From assembly GCF_037975245.1 (NCBI RefSeq), contig NC_092568.1, positions 5,089,501 to 5,153,500 of the forward strand: a stretch of 64,000 nucleotides of DNA, read 5' to 3'. This stretch comes from Apostichopus japonicus. Lineage: Eukaryota; Echinodermata; Holothuroidea; Aspidochirotida; Stichopodidae. Under the pieces are notes generated by a model. That model had not been told where the DNA came from, made no database searches, and saw only the letters and a list, made by a program, of their open reading frames with translations. The position numbers and the translations under genes were made by a program. Every line of letters begins with the position of its first letter. Positions within the stretch are counted from its first letter, which is position 1. This document shows, piece by piece, positions 20,401 through 32,444 of this stretch.

Positions 20401-23400
20401 AAACATTAGAGCAATGTACTCTCAGTCAATCCCTCGTCTGCCTGCACTTAACATGCACTTTACTATGTCTTGACATTTGAAAGACGACTATCTGTATAGT
20501 CAACTTGTTACCATGTTTCCTTTCCCTCAATTTAATGCTGTGGCAGGCCATCTGGGCCAGATATACCACAGATGTACATTTTGAAATATTCTTTACTTCT
20601 TTGACAGAAATCTTCAGTACGGTTTAAGAAACACTGATCTAAATGGAATGGAATATCAAAACAATATATTTCAAAAAGTAGATCCATTACCTGATAAATA
20701 TGGCTCTCCAGGGTAGCATCGATGACCTCATTGACCCCTGGTGTGAATACTTTACTCCCCGACAGCTGTAATCTATAATACTCGGCTAACGTTTGGGTGG
20801 CAGCCGGAGAGCCTCGGACAATGACCTGCAAGATGTGAAATATCAATATACTAACTGATGCAAGTTTGTCCTCAGATAACAGTTGTCCTGAGACAACTAT
20901 TAACACGGCTGATGCGAGGTTGTCCTCTGATAACAATTTCCTTGTCCAACCCTAATGGGACTATTGTCTGGACAACTTTAAAGCAGCATTTTACGTCCTT
21001 TTCTATGGTTTTTCTCAACCTCACTGATTCCATGATGCCATAACGACATACATAACTAGCTTATGTATGTCTATTAAAATCTTACTTCAAATGGTGGCAT
21101 AAAAGTCAAAAAAATTAACAACTTTCAACTTTGTTTTTCTCTGAGATATTTTCCGTTGGGATCCAAATAAACCTCACCCATAATATGAATATTTAAAAGC
21201 TACGAACGTCATTGGCCAATACGTAATACACCATACTTGATTTGTGTAGATTGTCTACGGCAGTTGTACCAGGGAGTTGTTATGAGCTCACTGGTTGTAC
21301 CGAGTTACCAACTTGACGTTTTGAATCTATTTTTAGCAAAGGCTCATAACTAAACCTGCATCTCTGATTGGTTGAATTCAAACTAGTGGGTTGGGGGAAC
21401 TGAATGCAATTAATATATGATGTGTAATTTGTCGGAAGACACTTTTCTCATCATCTGCAAATGTCCTTAATTACTCGCCAATTAACGCTTTTGGCAGGGG
21501 AAAAACTTGGCTCATATCTTAGTTTGCTGTTTGTGATTGATATATGTAAAAAACTCAATGGACTTGTCAAAAAGGTGGAAAACGGTGACAAAACGCAAAA
21601 TGCTGATTTAAGTAATTTTTATACAAAAACCATGGACTGAATAATGATTTGGAAATAATGCATAAATGAGAAAATGAGTGAACTAACCAACTGTCTTGGT
21701 TTGACTTGAAGTACGAGTTTCTTGATGGATTCACCATCAGATCTTCCCTCAAAGTCGATGTAAGTCAAAGAACACCTAATGAGAGAAGAGATTACATCAA
21801 AGATTGGAAAACTAATCGTGATTATAAATTTGAGGTTACAACCAGTAGAGATGTGAGATTAGATGGCTTCAATTTATTTCATAAAGTAAACAAGCGACAT
21901 TGTTCAGTTCTTTATTGACAGAGACCGTTTGCAATTATATCATCAACAAAGATTGTTTTGTGTAGGAAATAAACCACCATGCAAAGATTTGCGAATAGAA
22001 ATAACTTAACAATGTTATCTAAGTAAACTATTTCAATTTGTTTTTAATTTTTAATCTTTGCGACAGTCACTTGGTCTGAGGTCGCAACATGATACACAAT
22101 AGACAACAGCAGAAAAAAAAACATTTAAATGAATATTCTACTTTTAATACCCATTGTTGTCTCTTATTAGAGAATAAACAGTTCATATGATATGCTTTTG
22201 TCTTTCCATTAAAGTTATACCAAAATTATAAGTTGACCAAAGCACTTAAGTTATGTGCCTTTGTACTTACTTCAAGTCAATTGCAACCTCAGATGCAGTA
22301 CACTTTGTAGGCACATCAACTTCTTCTGCAAACAAATAAGCAAAATAAATAGTTTTTCCTGGTTGGTCATTTCCATGCATTAACTTTTTTGTATATGAGA
22401 TATTAGACTATACTTTTGATAAATTATCAGAAATGCTTAGGTGAAGACTTTCTGGCGGGCTCAGGGGTGGTTTAGTTTATATAACCAACTATTAAAGCGC
22501 CAAACATTTAAAGTGAAGAGCTGTCTACTAAAGGCTGGGACAGAGTCAAAGAGATTGTGAAATTAAGTGTAACATTTCACTCCTCGCTAGTATCCTCCGG
22601 GATGGTTAAGTTTATATACCTACTATTAAAGCGCCAAACATTTTAAGTAAAGAGCTGTCTACTAAAGGCTGGGACAGAGTCAAAGAGATTGTGAAATTAA
22701 GTTTAACATTTCAATTTCACTCCTCGTTGGTATCCTACACAGTTCAAGAGTTGCTCTTTCTTTCATTAGGCAATAGCAAAATGATTTCTCTACTTTTATT
22801 GTTTAATTTAGGTCAAGATTCAAATTTAAATATGCATTTAATAAATGGCCATGTACTTATACATTTATAAACACACACAAGACAAGTAAATGATTGATGC
22901 AAGTTAAGTGGAAGGTTTTGCAATGATTGTCTTTTTATCAAAATCAGTCTCAGCATTTTTTGATGTATTTTATTTATTTTACAGAGTGATAAAATATCTT
23001 TACCTTCGCCAATATCATCGGCATCGTCAGCCTGTTCCTCCTGAAAAATGGAAGAAAAAGTAACTTCTTTTTCAAAAACTATAGTTGTAGATTAAGATGT
23101 TTGTCTGACAAAAATGAAACTATAACTTCAGCCAGGTTTAAAAATCTTTGGAACCGACCAAAATCTGGTATTAATTCTCGGATAAAAAAATTAATTGAAA
23201 CAGAAATGGAATCATGAACTATTTCACTATTAATGTTCATTATTTATGTCAACATCTTTGGCAAGAGTTTTAGGAACATTATCTGAAATACTGTAAGCGC
23301 TCATTGCACATTGAGCCCCTGAAATTGACTCTGGATGTTAACATAACAATCCCAAGATTGATGAAAAGTACTTTCTTCGTGCAAGTTTTGATATGTTACT

Positions 23401-26400
23401 GAATGAGATGACAAGATGACTTATTCCATCCATCGAGTCCTTAGTTGTAAAATATTTACAATTACGATTTATTCTGATAAAGTTTGCTGCCAACTGCTTT
23501 GGTCTGTCAAAAATCTCAAATTATTATGTGTAAGCCAAAACAGTTATTGTTATACAGCAGCCACCAATATCTTCAAACAAAAGCCGTGATTATTCCTTGC
23601 CCGGTGAATTGGCGACATTTTGGAGGTTTTGTGAGGAGAGTTTAACTATATAAGTAACCTTGGTAACAATGTCAGTCTCATTAGGTCTCATAGCTCAGTC
23701 ATAGTTTATATCAGGGACTTACTTGCTTCCCAGCATCCTCTTCTGCTATGTTTGTTTCCACCATTTTGAAATCTTCCGGGTTGATTATCTCTCCGTACTC
23801 GTCCCATTGGATACGTTTCTCGTGAAACGGGTACATGGCATAGGTCTTCCTAGCATGCTTGAAGAAATTTGTACCTTTCTTGTTCAACTGTGAAAAAATA
23901 GTGAACACAGGATAAATTCAAAATTAAAGGTTCACAGGTCAAATTGACAAGGACATCCTAAAGTTAGGTTGTGGTTAACAGGTAGAAATGATTTTTGTTC
24001 AAAGTCGACTTACTTATAGTGTTAAATTCCATTGAGAAATGCAACTTTCAATGTCAGATTATCCATGGGATATTACGGCACAAAACAAAAGATTTAAACT
24101 TCTCCACTTACCTCAGCACCGACCATGATGTCATGCTGTGGTTTCAATCTTCCTGCTTCGTCCACCTCCATCTCATCCTCACTGGATTCACTCGATTCAC
24201 TCTCCAACCTCCTGCAGGATAGAGTTATCCAAAAATCTCTCTTTCAGCTTTTAGTGTTTCTTACAAGAGTCATGTAGATAATTGACAGCCAGATAGCTGA
24301 TATGTTTCTCTTATTACGCACGCCCTCCTGCTCACCCAGCTGACCTCAAACCATCTGCCTCCCCACCCCCCCCCCCTCTCTGGAGTTAATAACCAAAGGA
24401 GAAGCTAAATTCAGTTTGTCAGATTTCATATTCAGATACTCACAAACCTGAGGGTTTATTAAATGCAATTATTCATTTTCACAATTTGCACGACACAACA
24501 CTAAAGCCACAATTAGTTATTAATTTCACATGAAACCTAATCTGTTGATATTTTAATACATTTCATTATTGAGTATGTTAAGTCAGTTATTATATATCCT
24601 GTTTCCTTCCATTGTTTTACCTCTTAGCCTCGGCCGCTTTTCTCTCCTTCTCCTTTTCCTTCTCCGTAACTCTGTATTCGTCCAGCTCTTTGCCCTCTAG
24701 CTTCACCCTTTTACTGACCTAATGAAAATTTAAGGAAAAAGAAAAACACATAAATATCGTTGTCCGACTGGTAACAGGTATATATCTGTGACGTCTGCAA
24801 GATGTACTATAAGATACACATCACAGAGACATCCTTGCCTGCTGACATTGTACATGAAGGAAATACAATATGTTATGAATATGTGTGTTAATAACAGAGA
24901 TATTAATCTACAGAGAGTATTTAAAGGGATCTAAAGCCGATAACTGATTGAGATATAAAAATGCCAGAAATTTTCTGCCTCTGTAGGTCAACACCACATC
25001 CTTATTTCACATTGTGAGGGGAAGATGTGAATTTTCCAAATTTGGTGATATTTTGTGAATGGGTCTTACCCTGAGACTAAAAACCATTACTGAATGGGTC
25101 TTACCCTACGACCAGAAAGGTTCCTGAATGGGTCTTACCTTGAGACTAAAAACATTCTTGAATGGGTCTTACCTTGAGACTTAAAACCATTACTGAATGG
25201 GTCTTACCCTAAGACCAGAAACGTTCTTGAATGGGTCTTACGCTGAGACTAAAAACATTCTTGAATGGGTCTTACCTTGAGACTAAAAACCATTACTTAA
25301 TAAGTCTTACCTTGAGACTAAAAACATTCTTGAATATGTCTTACCCTGAGACTAAAATCATTCTTGAATGGGTCTTACCTTGAGACTAAAAACCATTACT
25401 GAATGGATCTTACCCTGAGTTTGAATGACTTGTAATCTTCTTGATCAATCAGTGTTCTGGCGAGTGTTCCGGGTGATGTCCGACTCGTGAGTACAACACT
25501 GTTTTTTGGATTGTGGCACCACTGGATGAATAACTGTCTGGAATAGCCACACTCTAAATCAGGTACACTGGCAAGAACAGTCTGCAAGGGATTCAGAATA
25601 TGACAACATTATTCATCTCTGAATGATGAAACAAAGTTAGGTTTGAAAGTATTCCCCACTTAGAAATCTGCATGATCAACTGTCTGGAATTGGAGGGATT
25701 GTCTCTATATTTGACAGGTTATCGTTGACCAGGGTAATATTGTGATGCGCCTTGAGCACCGTTATCTGTGGATTATGTCTGCACTTTATAAATCCTCAAT
25801 ATTATTACTAATAACATTATTCATCTCTGAATGATTTCAAAGTTAGGTTTGACGTTTACCCCACTTAGAAATTTGCATGAATTTAAAATGATAAACTTTG
25901 GAGATCCCCTTAATGTTTCTCCAAGAACTTGGGTACCTCTTAGCACACTTTTACCAGGTTTAACAACAAAAGGAATGGGGTTTGCTGAGAATGACTATAA
26001 ACTAACAGGATGTTGACCACAAAACAAATTGTCTTTGGTGGCTCATTTAAGTAGCTCCTTTCTTAAGGTTTATCAGGTACCACACATTCCAGCCTCCACC
26101 CTGCACCCCCCCCCCTCTCTCCAACACTATTTCACAATGTTAACATCATCTCTATCAGTATCTACCTTAGGTTCTGGAACTTTGCTCAGCTCTTTGAGAG
26201 AATGACAGAGTTTGAGGTGCTTGAAGTGGAAAGGGTTGTTCCTTTTATCTTCAAATGCTTTCATCACTTTATCACTCATCCACTCGACTTGGGATTTGGC
26301 AAATTCTACCACATTAAAGCTGACATTATTTAGCAGTGCTAAATTGTAGGCGTGAAGCCCCGAGTCTTGATTCCTCCAAAGCTGGTCCTGGAATAGGAAA

Positions 26401-29400
26401 GAAGCAGAAGCAGATATGAAAAGGAAATGAATTAATAATTAGTGCATATTATTATTAATTAATTAAACATTTAAATCCGCTATCTATTAACAATTTCCAT
26501 ATAGCAAACCACCAAAAATACAATTGCATTACTAATTTCATATCAAAACACCATCTGTGTTTACCTTGACTGCAAATAAATACAACCACATCTAGATCGT
26601 TGAATATACTGTAAATTTTTTTTTGGGGGGGAGGGATGTTTCTCGTTCAACATTTCTTATTTCAGTGCTAGATTGAAACACGAACAACAAAGAGAAACAT
26701 ACTATAAGCCAAAAGTAAACATAAAACAAGACCTAAATGGCCTTGATCATTTCTGTACAGTCAGTCTAAACCTTACCAAGAGGAGGGACAGCTCTACCAC
26801 TCTTCCAGCAGTGTCTACTGCAATCAATACGTTGCCATCTTTCCTCATGGTATTGAGGATAATATCTGAAAGAAAAATTTTAAAAAACATTAATGACACA
26901 AAAATGAATGTACCAACATCCAGAAAAGCCTTCCTCACAACTATTCTCTGCATGGAAAATAATGCTTAGAATAGGAAAAAAAAATAGAAATCTAAATATG
27001 AATATTTTCTGGTAATGTTCATTAACATCTAACCAACCAGTTTTGAATATGATTGTTAAATGTTGGAGATAAGTTTCCCATCAGTGGAGTTTGTTTACTA
27101 CTTCCAATGATGAATCGATAGCTTGAATCAATAACCACAATCAGTTAAAACCATAAACTACGAAACACAACTGTAACCAATCAGATATGGCAGATGAGAG
27201 GTCAGAGAGGGGAAGGGGGAGGAGGAACGTTTGTATGGGAGAGTTCACCCTCAAACTGTTCACCACACAGACTTATAAATAATCATATCGATGATAAGTA
27301 AACAGACTGCATGTTCTTTGGTCATTCAAACTATACTTTAAGATGAAAACTGTGTAACTTCTTGATATTTTAGTCATTAAAAGATTTAGTCATTAAAAGT
27401 TATTAACATTTCATATCCAGTTCACCTCCTTGTCACCAGAGGTACTACTTACTCATCAGTTGTTCGTCTCTCAGTCGCCTCTTAGCTTGTACGTACTGTG
27501 CATTGATGGCGTCTGTGATTAGGAGGGAGGGTCTGCTGATGGATTCCAGTACGCAACCATTCAAGTGCCTCTCCTTTTTATGATTGTAATCGATTGCATA
27601 GACTATTTCTTCTTCATCTTTCACTATTTTCCAAATTGTTCCTCCAACCATGTGACCTGCTGGCAGGGCAGTGATGGTCAAGCCGTGACCTTTACCTGCG
27701 GAGCAAATGAATGTCATCGGTTGCATTTGAAAGGTGACATCTCTCATCATAAGGAAACATACTTGAGCATAAAATACTGGGTAGAATCAATGTCAAAGCA
27801 TTGATAAAGTCTGTCCGTTTTCTTGTCACTGTATATAGCCGTGTCACTAACATCTTCACGTTAAACTGAAGATGGACAACATCAAACTTAAAGGAACATT
27901 CCAGACATTTTAATTCTGCTTAAACTCATCCTTTAAAATGAAACAGAAATGACTCAATCACTGTGTAGAAACTCATGAATAGATAATCAGAGAAAGAAAA
28001 CGGCATAATTTATTTATTTTTGACCGAAAAAAAAGGGGTTTGCACAAACGGTTTCTCTACTGCAAAAAGGCCTGTATAGGGAAATGAATACATTAGAGGA
28101 CCTTGCAGTGCGATCCTAGCAAAGTAGGCGAAACAGATGTATCAGAATGATCAAATACAATGATTTCTGCGGTTGTTAAAAAGAAAAAACAAAGCATTAG
28201 AGAGATATAGGCCATGAATTATACATTTCAAATTTCATCAATCTCAATGGTCATCCAGTGACATTGACAATCATGTCATTTTTACCTTTCAAGTTCAAAC
28301 TCTGTGAGTATTTGACCTGTATGATTTTATCAAACGCTGCATCCACGTCATCCAAGGTGAATATCGAAAATTCTTCGCTGTTGTGTCTCGACTGGAAGAA
28401 CAGGGGGGAGAGAGAAATGGATTAAAGGCTACGTATTTCCAATCCTATATTTTAAATTAATAATAATATGATACACAGTACAATCTAAAGTACACTTTAT
28501 TTACCATTCGAAAACTGAGAATCTTTATCGTTCGAGCTTTCAAACTTTTTCTGGCATTTTTTTTTATGTGGTTTACTTTTCTGAAGTGACGCTTTACTGA
28601 TAATTGTAAAAGCCACTTACTTGGAAGAGATCGTACATAAACATCTGACCCATCTTGTAGACTGGAATTGTAGCATAGATGGAACATTCTAATCCGCACT
28701 GACCGACGAGGTAGGGGAGGGCACCGAGATGGAGATGGTCTGGATGGGAGAGCAACACCGCATCAATCTGGTGAATGTGGCTGAGAAATAAAATGTGCAC
28801 AAGGATTTAGTCTGACATTGATGAATAATGTAACCTTTAAACCCTGGCACATACTGACAGCATGTGCAAGTCTAACACTAGTGAAAGTTTATCATGGGAA
28901 ACATAGGTAATAATTTAATGATTAAACTTTGTGTTGCAGGTTTGTAGGCTTTGCATTTTGTCTTTCATAAAATACTATGAATGGTTCCCTGTGTACAAAG
29001 ACTGCAATACATCTCGGAACTTGCTAATCGATTTGATCACTTTGCATCGCAAAATTGAGATGTCATACTTGATAAATTATTCCCTTAATATGGTACCCAT
29101 AGATTAAGCTTTCAATTTGATAACTCAGTATACCAACATGAGATCATCAACGGGTATACATGTATGACAAAATAAAGTTCTTATCATGGGTATTGCTATT
29201 GACACATTGCTCTGTTACACTGAATAATGGTTGACGATTTCGTTTTACACTGCTCAGCAATGTCTGCTAAACATATATGAAGACGCTCCTGCTAGGATGA
29301 AAACATCAGGCCCTGTAACATTTACATATAAACGCACATGGTTACCAAATCAGACACAATTTCTGCTTGCAATCTTTGTAAAGTTTTGTGCATAGTGTTG

Positions 29401-29708
29401 TAGAAAATTGATATTAGCTTATATCACAGATTAAGTAAACAAATTCCATTCATATTACATGCATTTACATGAAATGAAAGTTAGAACATAATATATGAAC
29501 TACAGTTCATGTGCATCATAACAATTGGTAGGACCATACCACCAAACATTGTAACTTACCTTTTAATGTTATCAATTGCATCCATGCTAAAATCTTCTGT
29601 CCAACCGCAATCCAGAAGAAATCTGAATTCATCAACCTGGAGCATATAACATGGTGGTTTCTCGTCGTGTACACCAGATAATGGTGTCACTTTAATGATG
29701 GATGTCAT
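17351..29708 (-). CDS. CPSF2: Cleavage and polyadenylation specificity factor subunit 2 (CPSF100)
   Basis: Coding exons in transcript order are 29560-29708, 28621-28780, 28286-28391, 27453-27695, 26777-26865, 26166-26387, 25414-25581, 24621-24718, 24112-24211, 23723-23887, 23004-23040, 22271-22325, 21688-21775, 20691-20825, 19770-19926, 18712-18779, 17770-17904 and 17351-17443. All are GT-AG with closing phases, giving 755 residues; the human protein is about 782. The N-terminus [13 protein letters not shown] and the C-terminus [11 protein letters not shown] match the family closely. Domains are a metallo-beta-lactamase-like fold (about 1-240), a beta-CASP region (about 240-400, with [13 protein letters not shown]), an acidic/charged linker (about 400-540), then the C-terminal part. 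The protein is a non-catalytic scaffold partner of CPSF73 in nuclear cleavage of pre-mRNA and histone mRNA 3' ends. Its motif-2 region [12 protein letters not shown] lacks the metal-binding HxHxDH, as in orthologues. Several introns hold tandem duplications that copy splice signals. Confidence 0.96.
17851..18182 (-). repeat. 166-bp tandem duplication creating a truncated pseudo-exon in CPSF2
   Basis: Copy 1 (17851-18016) holds the acceptor and first 54 coding bases of the penultimate CPSF2 exon. Copy 2 (18017-18182), upstream in transcript order, repeats them at 18017-18070 with an intact TTATTATTCAG acceptor. The copied codons encode [18 protein letters not shown] and are followed at once by TAG. 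The two coding differences between copies are both synonymous third-position changes. No good donor follows the copied segment. Confidence 0.9.
19082..19403 (-). repeat. 17-bp minisatellite, about 19 units
   Basis: The plus-strand unit is GTTTGGCAAGGGCTTAC, with variants ending TTAT or TTGC and one unit a base short. In the sense direction of CPSF2 about ten units contain CGTAAGCC or GGTAAGCC, that is, GTAAG as in a 5' splice site. It lies in the CPSF2 intron between 19770 and 18779. Because 17 is not a multiple of 3, long open frames on the plus strand here are artefacts of the repeat. Confidence 0.92.
20040..20690 (-). other. CPSF2 intron sequence, no feature seen
   Basis: Between the exons at 19770-19926 and 20691-20825. 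No motif or repeat is recognised. Confidence 0.5.
20826..21687 (-). other. CPSF2 intron sequence, no feature seen
   Basis: A short partial repetition of TTGTCCTCAGATAACAGTTG and TTGTCCTCTGATAACAATTT near 20867-20942, otherwise ordinary AT-rich intron. Confidence 0.5.
22468..22735 (-). repeat. 133-bp tandem duplication in a CPSF2 intron
   Basis: Two copies carrying CTATTAAAGCGCCAAACATT and AAGAGCTGTCTACTAAAGGC, starting near 22468 and 22603 and over 90 percent alike. They lie in the intron between exons 23004-23040 and 22271-22325. No splice signal is copied. Confidence 0.85.
23888..24111 (-). other. CPSF2 intron, no feature seen
   Basis: Short intron with ordinary borders. Nothing else is visible. 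Confidence 0.5.
25057..25413 (-). repeat. Tandem array of about ten extra copies of a CPSF2 5' splice site
   Basis: About 33-36-bp units, plus strand GAATGGGTCTTACCCTGAGACTAAAAACCATTACT-like, run directly up to the donor of the exon 25414-25581. Read in the sense direction each unit contains CTCAGGGTAAGACCCATTC or a close variant (CTCAAGGTAAGACC, TTAGGGTAAGACC). The real junction is CTCAGG then GTAAGATCCATTC. I count ten copies plus the authentic donor. Confidence 0.9.
25582..26165 (-). other. CPSF2 intron, no feature seen
   Basis: An imperfect local repetition (TTCATCTCTGAATGAT with AAAGTTAGGTTTGA) occurs near 25610 and 25820. A C-rich run lies at about 26106-26114. No other feature. Confidence 0.5.
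27696..28285 (-). other. CPSF2 intron, no feature seen
   Basis: Ordinary intron sequence with no motif recognised. Confidence 0.5.
28781..29559 (-). other. CPSF2 first coding intron, no feature seen
   Basis: Acceptor TTTATTTCTCAG and donor GTAAGTT are intact. The body holds no recognised repeat or open frame. Confidence 0.5.
29560..29708 (-). CDS. CPSF2: CPSF2 first coding exon
   Basis: The ATG is at 29706-29708 and the exon encodes [12 protein letters not shown] then [12 protein letters not shown], strongly conserved in the family. It ends in AG before GTAAGTT. Upstream of the ATG the minus strand reads ACATTTCAGT, a possible acceptor one base before the start codon, so a noncoding 5' exon further upstream is plausible but was not located. 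Confidence 0.93.
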
Positions 29709-31615
29709 ACTGAAATGTCTTTCAGTTGATCACTATAAAGAAGAACACAAGGAAAATGATAAGACAGCACAGATACAGCATATGGTAAATTGCTCACATG
29801 TAACATGTTTAGATGTGTATGTTTCAAAGACAACATTAAACATGGAATACGATAGCAAGAATTGCACACTGATAATGAAAAAAAAAAAACTTGGTTAAAA
29901 CTGGCAGATGCTGTTAATCCATCTCACCACAGTAAGAGACCTAGGCTAGACATATTTTAATTTGTTCCTGTATTTGGCCAGCCCATAATAACCCGGAGTT
30001 CAGAGGTTAAACATTCCACCTAGGCTAGTAATGTATGTAAATAGTATGTATGTATGTATGTATGTATGTATGTATGTATGTATATGTTATCTTCCCGCAA
30101 GCAGGAACTCGCGAAAGAAGCCATGGAGGCTTATAGACTCGCAAGCTGACCGAAGCCAATCTCTCGGCACACATCCATTTAACGTCCATGTGGTAAAACA
30201 TTTAGGCTAACAACAGACTGCACCTCAACCAGAGAATCTTTATTTTCAGAAAATTGATCATTTTAAAGCCTTACATGTAATGGGGGAGGGGAAAGGAGGG
30301 GTGGGAAACATTTCTAGACTAATGTTCTTTGTTTCACTAGTAGCCTAAAGATTTTACATAGAAATGTTGTATATCTAGCAACCGTTCTGTTTAGGCCGGC
30401 ATCTGCTAGGAAGTAGGATATATCATTGAAAGTAGTGAAGGCTAGACTAGACAAAAACTTGTCTTCATTACTAACATGATGCAGGCCTATCAAGTATCAA
30501 TACTATTGCTTAAGGTTTTCCTAGTTAGGACATACCACCACTATGGCACTAGCCTAGGGTGAAACTTGAAACAAAATAAGCGACATAAAAGCTGTTTGTC
30601 GACCAAGGCTAGCTTCACAACATTGTCAGTGGTAAGGCCTACAATACTTAGGGAGGGTAAATACACTGGTATTTATACTTGCTCGTTACGGCTAGCGTTT
30701 AACTTTAATTTAAGTTGGCCATGTTACAACTAAGGTTAGGCTTGACAACGTTTACTCATAGCCTATACGATGTATTGGCGCGGCGCGTTAGGCTACGATG
30801 AGGCCACGGAGGTGAACATAGCACTTTCTTTGAACGGGTTGTACGGAAATGATAAATCAGGCGTGGCATATTACGTGCCGGAAAGTCTACCATTTAAACC
30901 CACGTTCTTATATTCGTGACATTTCTTGTACAATAAGTTGTGAAATAATTGACTTTTTCTTACATGTGTAGAACACAGTATTCATGAGGTTAGCTCTCAC
31001 TGTGTGTACTATTAGTTCAAGCAAAGATTGTGTTCACTGTATAGATCATAACGAAGAGATGATATACAACGAAGAAGTGAATCAGGACGATAGAAATTGT
31101 CAGGACGTAGAATCTAAATGGAAGGACGCCATTATATTTTGGGGGCATGTTATGTACAGTGAAGTAACTATGGCTGTGCGGCCGCCTGGGCCCTTCTTTA
31201 ATCTGCCGTCAGGCCCACCTAGAATAGTATGAAAGAATCAGTCCAAAAACTTAGAAATAACATAAGTCCCTAACAAACGTAAAGTACACCAATGATTATG
31301 AAAGAGGGTAATTCGGTTCACTGCATGAAAAATTACTGCATGAGTTCTAGAAATTTAAGTAAAACTCTGTAATCTGTTAACCTTTTCTTTAAAACTTATA
31401 AATTTTGCCCACAGTGATTTCCACAGGATATCACCCAAAAATCCTTACAACAAAACTAAGTAAGTAATCCGCAAAGTTGCCAGATGAAGTCCCAATACAT
31501 GCATATATTTTATCACTATATGGTCATTTCTGGAGGCATCTTCTGCATCATACACCCAACAAGATTAAAACTTCCACAGCAACCTTCAACTTAGGATCAT
31601 TTCATGATCTTTGAC
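29709..31615. other. Upstream flank of CPSF2
   Basis: Expected to hold the CPSF2 promoter and any noncoding 5' exon on the minus strand; I cannot place either. A GTAT microsatellite lies at about 30044-30082 and a short GC-rich, CpG-containing patch (TTGGCGCGGCGCG) near 30776. An 82-codon plus-strand open frame at 30984-31232 is not recognisable. Confidence 0.35.
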
Positions 31616-31623
31616 ATTTAATG

Positions 31624-32444
31624 CAGGCGCGTATGGCAAGCCATGTGGGACAAACACTGCATAATATATCCGCGTATTAATTGGAATTTACACGCGTATT
31701 AATTGGAATATATACGCGTATATATTTTTAGCCAATCATATGGCTTAAATATATCCGCGTATTAATTCGAATATGTACACGTATTAATTCGAATATATAC
31801 ACGTAATAATTCGAATATATACACGTATTAATTCGAATATATACACGTATTAATTCGAATATATACACGTATTAAATAAAATACATATGGGGATTAAATC
31901 CAATATATGCACGGATTAATTAGAATATACACGAAAAAACATTTCCGCTCTTGCTGTGTACATAAACCAACGATAAATGTTTTGGCGGGCTCGCGAGATC
32001 GCTTCAAAAAGCGAAACTTTACACATGTAGGCTACAACACATGTATATTCGAATTAATACGCGTATATAGTCGAATTAATACGCGTATATATTCGAATTA
32101 ATACGCGGATATATTATGCAGTGTTTGTCCCACATGGCTTGCCATAGGCGCGTAGCCAGGAATTTGCCAAGGGAGGGGCGAAACTGTAGATTCTGCATTG
32201 CAAACTATCTAAGCGTAGCGCCACCATAATTGGCGCGAAGCGTACAAGAAAATTTTGGCTGTAAATACCTCCCAGATCGCCGGAAATGGCACTTCCCATG
32301 CCATGTTAGTTGCATCTTAGCATTTTCTCTTTTGAAAACACTAGCGATATCATAAAAACCTTAAAAAAATTGTAAAAAATATGCTCAAGGGGGGGGGGGC
32401 AGCTGCCCCCTTCGCCCCCCCCCCCCCCCTTGGCTACGCGCCTG
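31624..32444 (+). mobile_element. hAT-type MITE with 8-bp target duplication, interrupted by a foldback element
   Basis: The outer ends are CAGGCGCG plus TAGCCAGG on the left (split by the nested insert) and, inverted, CAGGCGCGTAGCCAAGG on the right. An exact 8-bp direct repeat ATTTAATG flanks it (31616-31623 and 32445-32452), as expected for hAT. The body (32153-32430) carries the family core with AGCGCCACC and TTGGCGCGAAGCGTACAAG, and long G and C runs. There is no coding capacity. Related sequences lie at 36.4-38.0, 42.1-42.9 and 43.5-44.6 kb. Confidence 0.75.
31632..32146 (+). mobile_element. 515-bp foldback element nested in the MITE terminal repeat
   Basis: Perfect 46-bp inverted ends (31632-31677 and 32101-32146), beginning TATGGCAAGCCATGTGGGAC. 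The arms continue as arrays of an about 22-bp AT-rich unit (TATATACACGTATTAATTCG), many copies on the left and about three inverted on the right. The centre, about 31930-32030, is unique. The flanks are a 6-bp direct repeat GGCGCG (31626-31631 and 32147-32152) that belongs to the host MITE end, so this insertion is the younger one. The superfamily is unknown. Confidence 0.75.

Noticed and set aside
30984-31232. 82-codon plus-strand open frame near the CPSF2 5' flank
   Set aside because: Starts with ATG but shows no recognisable domain, signal peptide or splice partner. This length is expected by chance.
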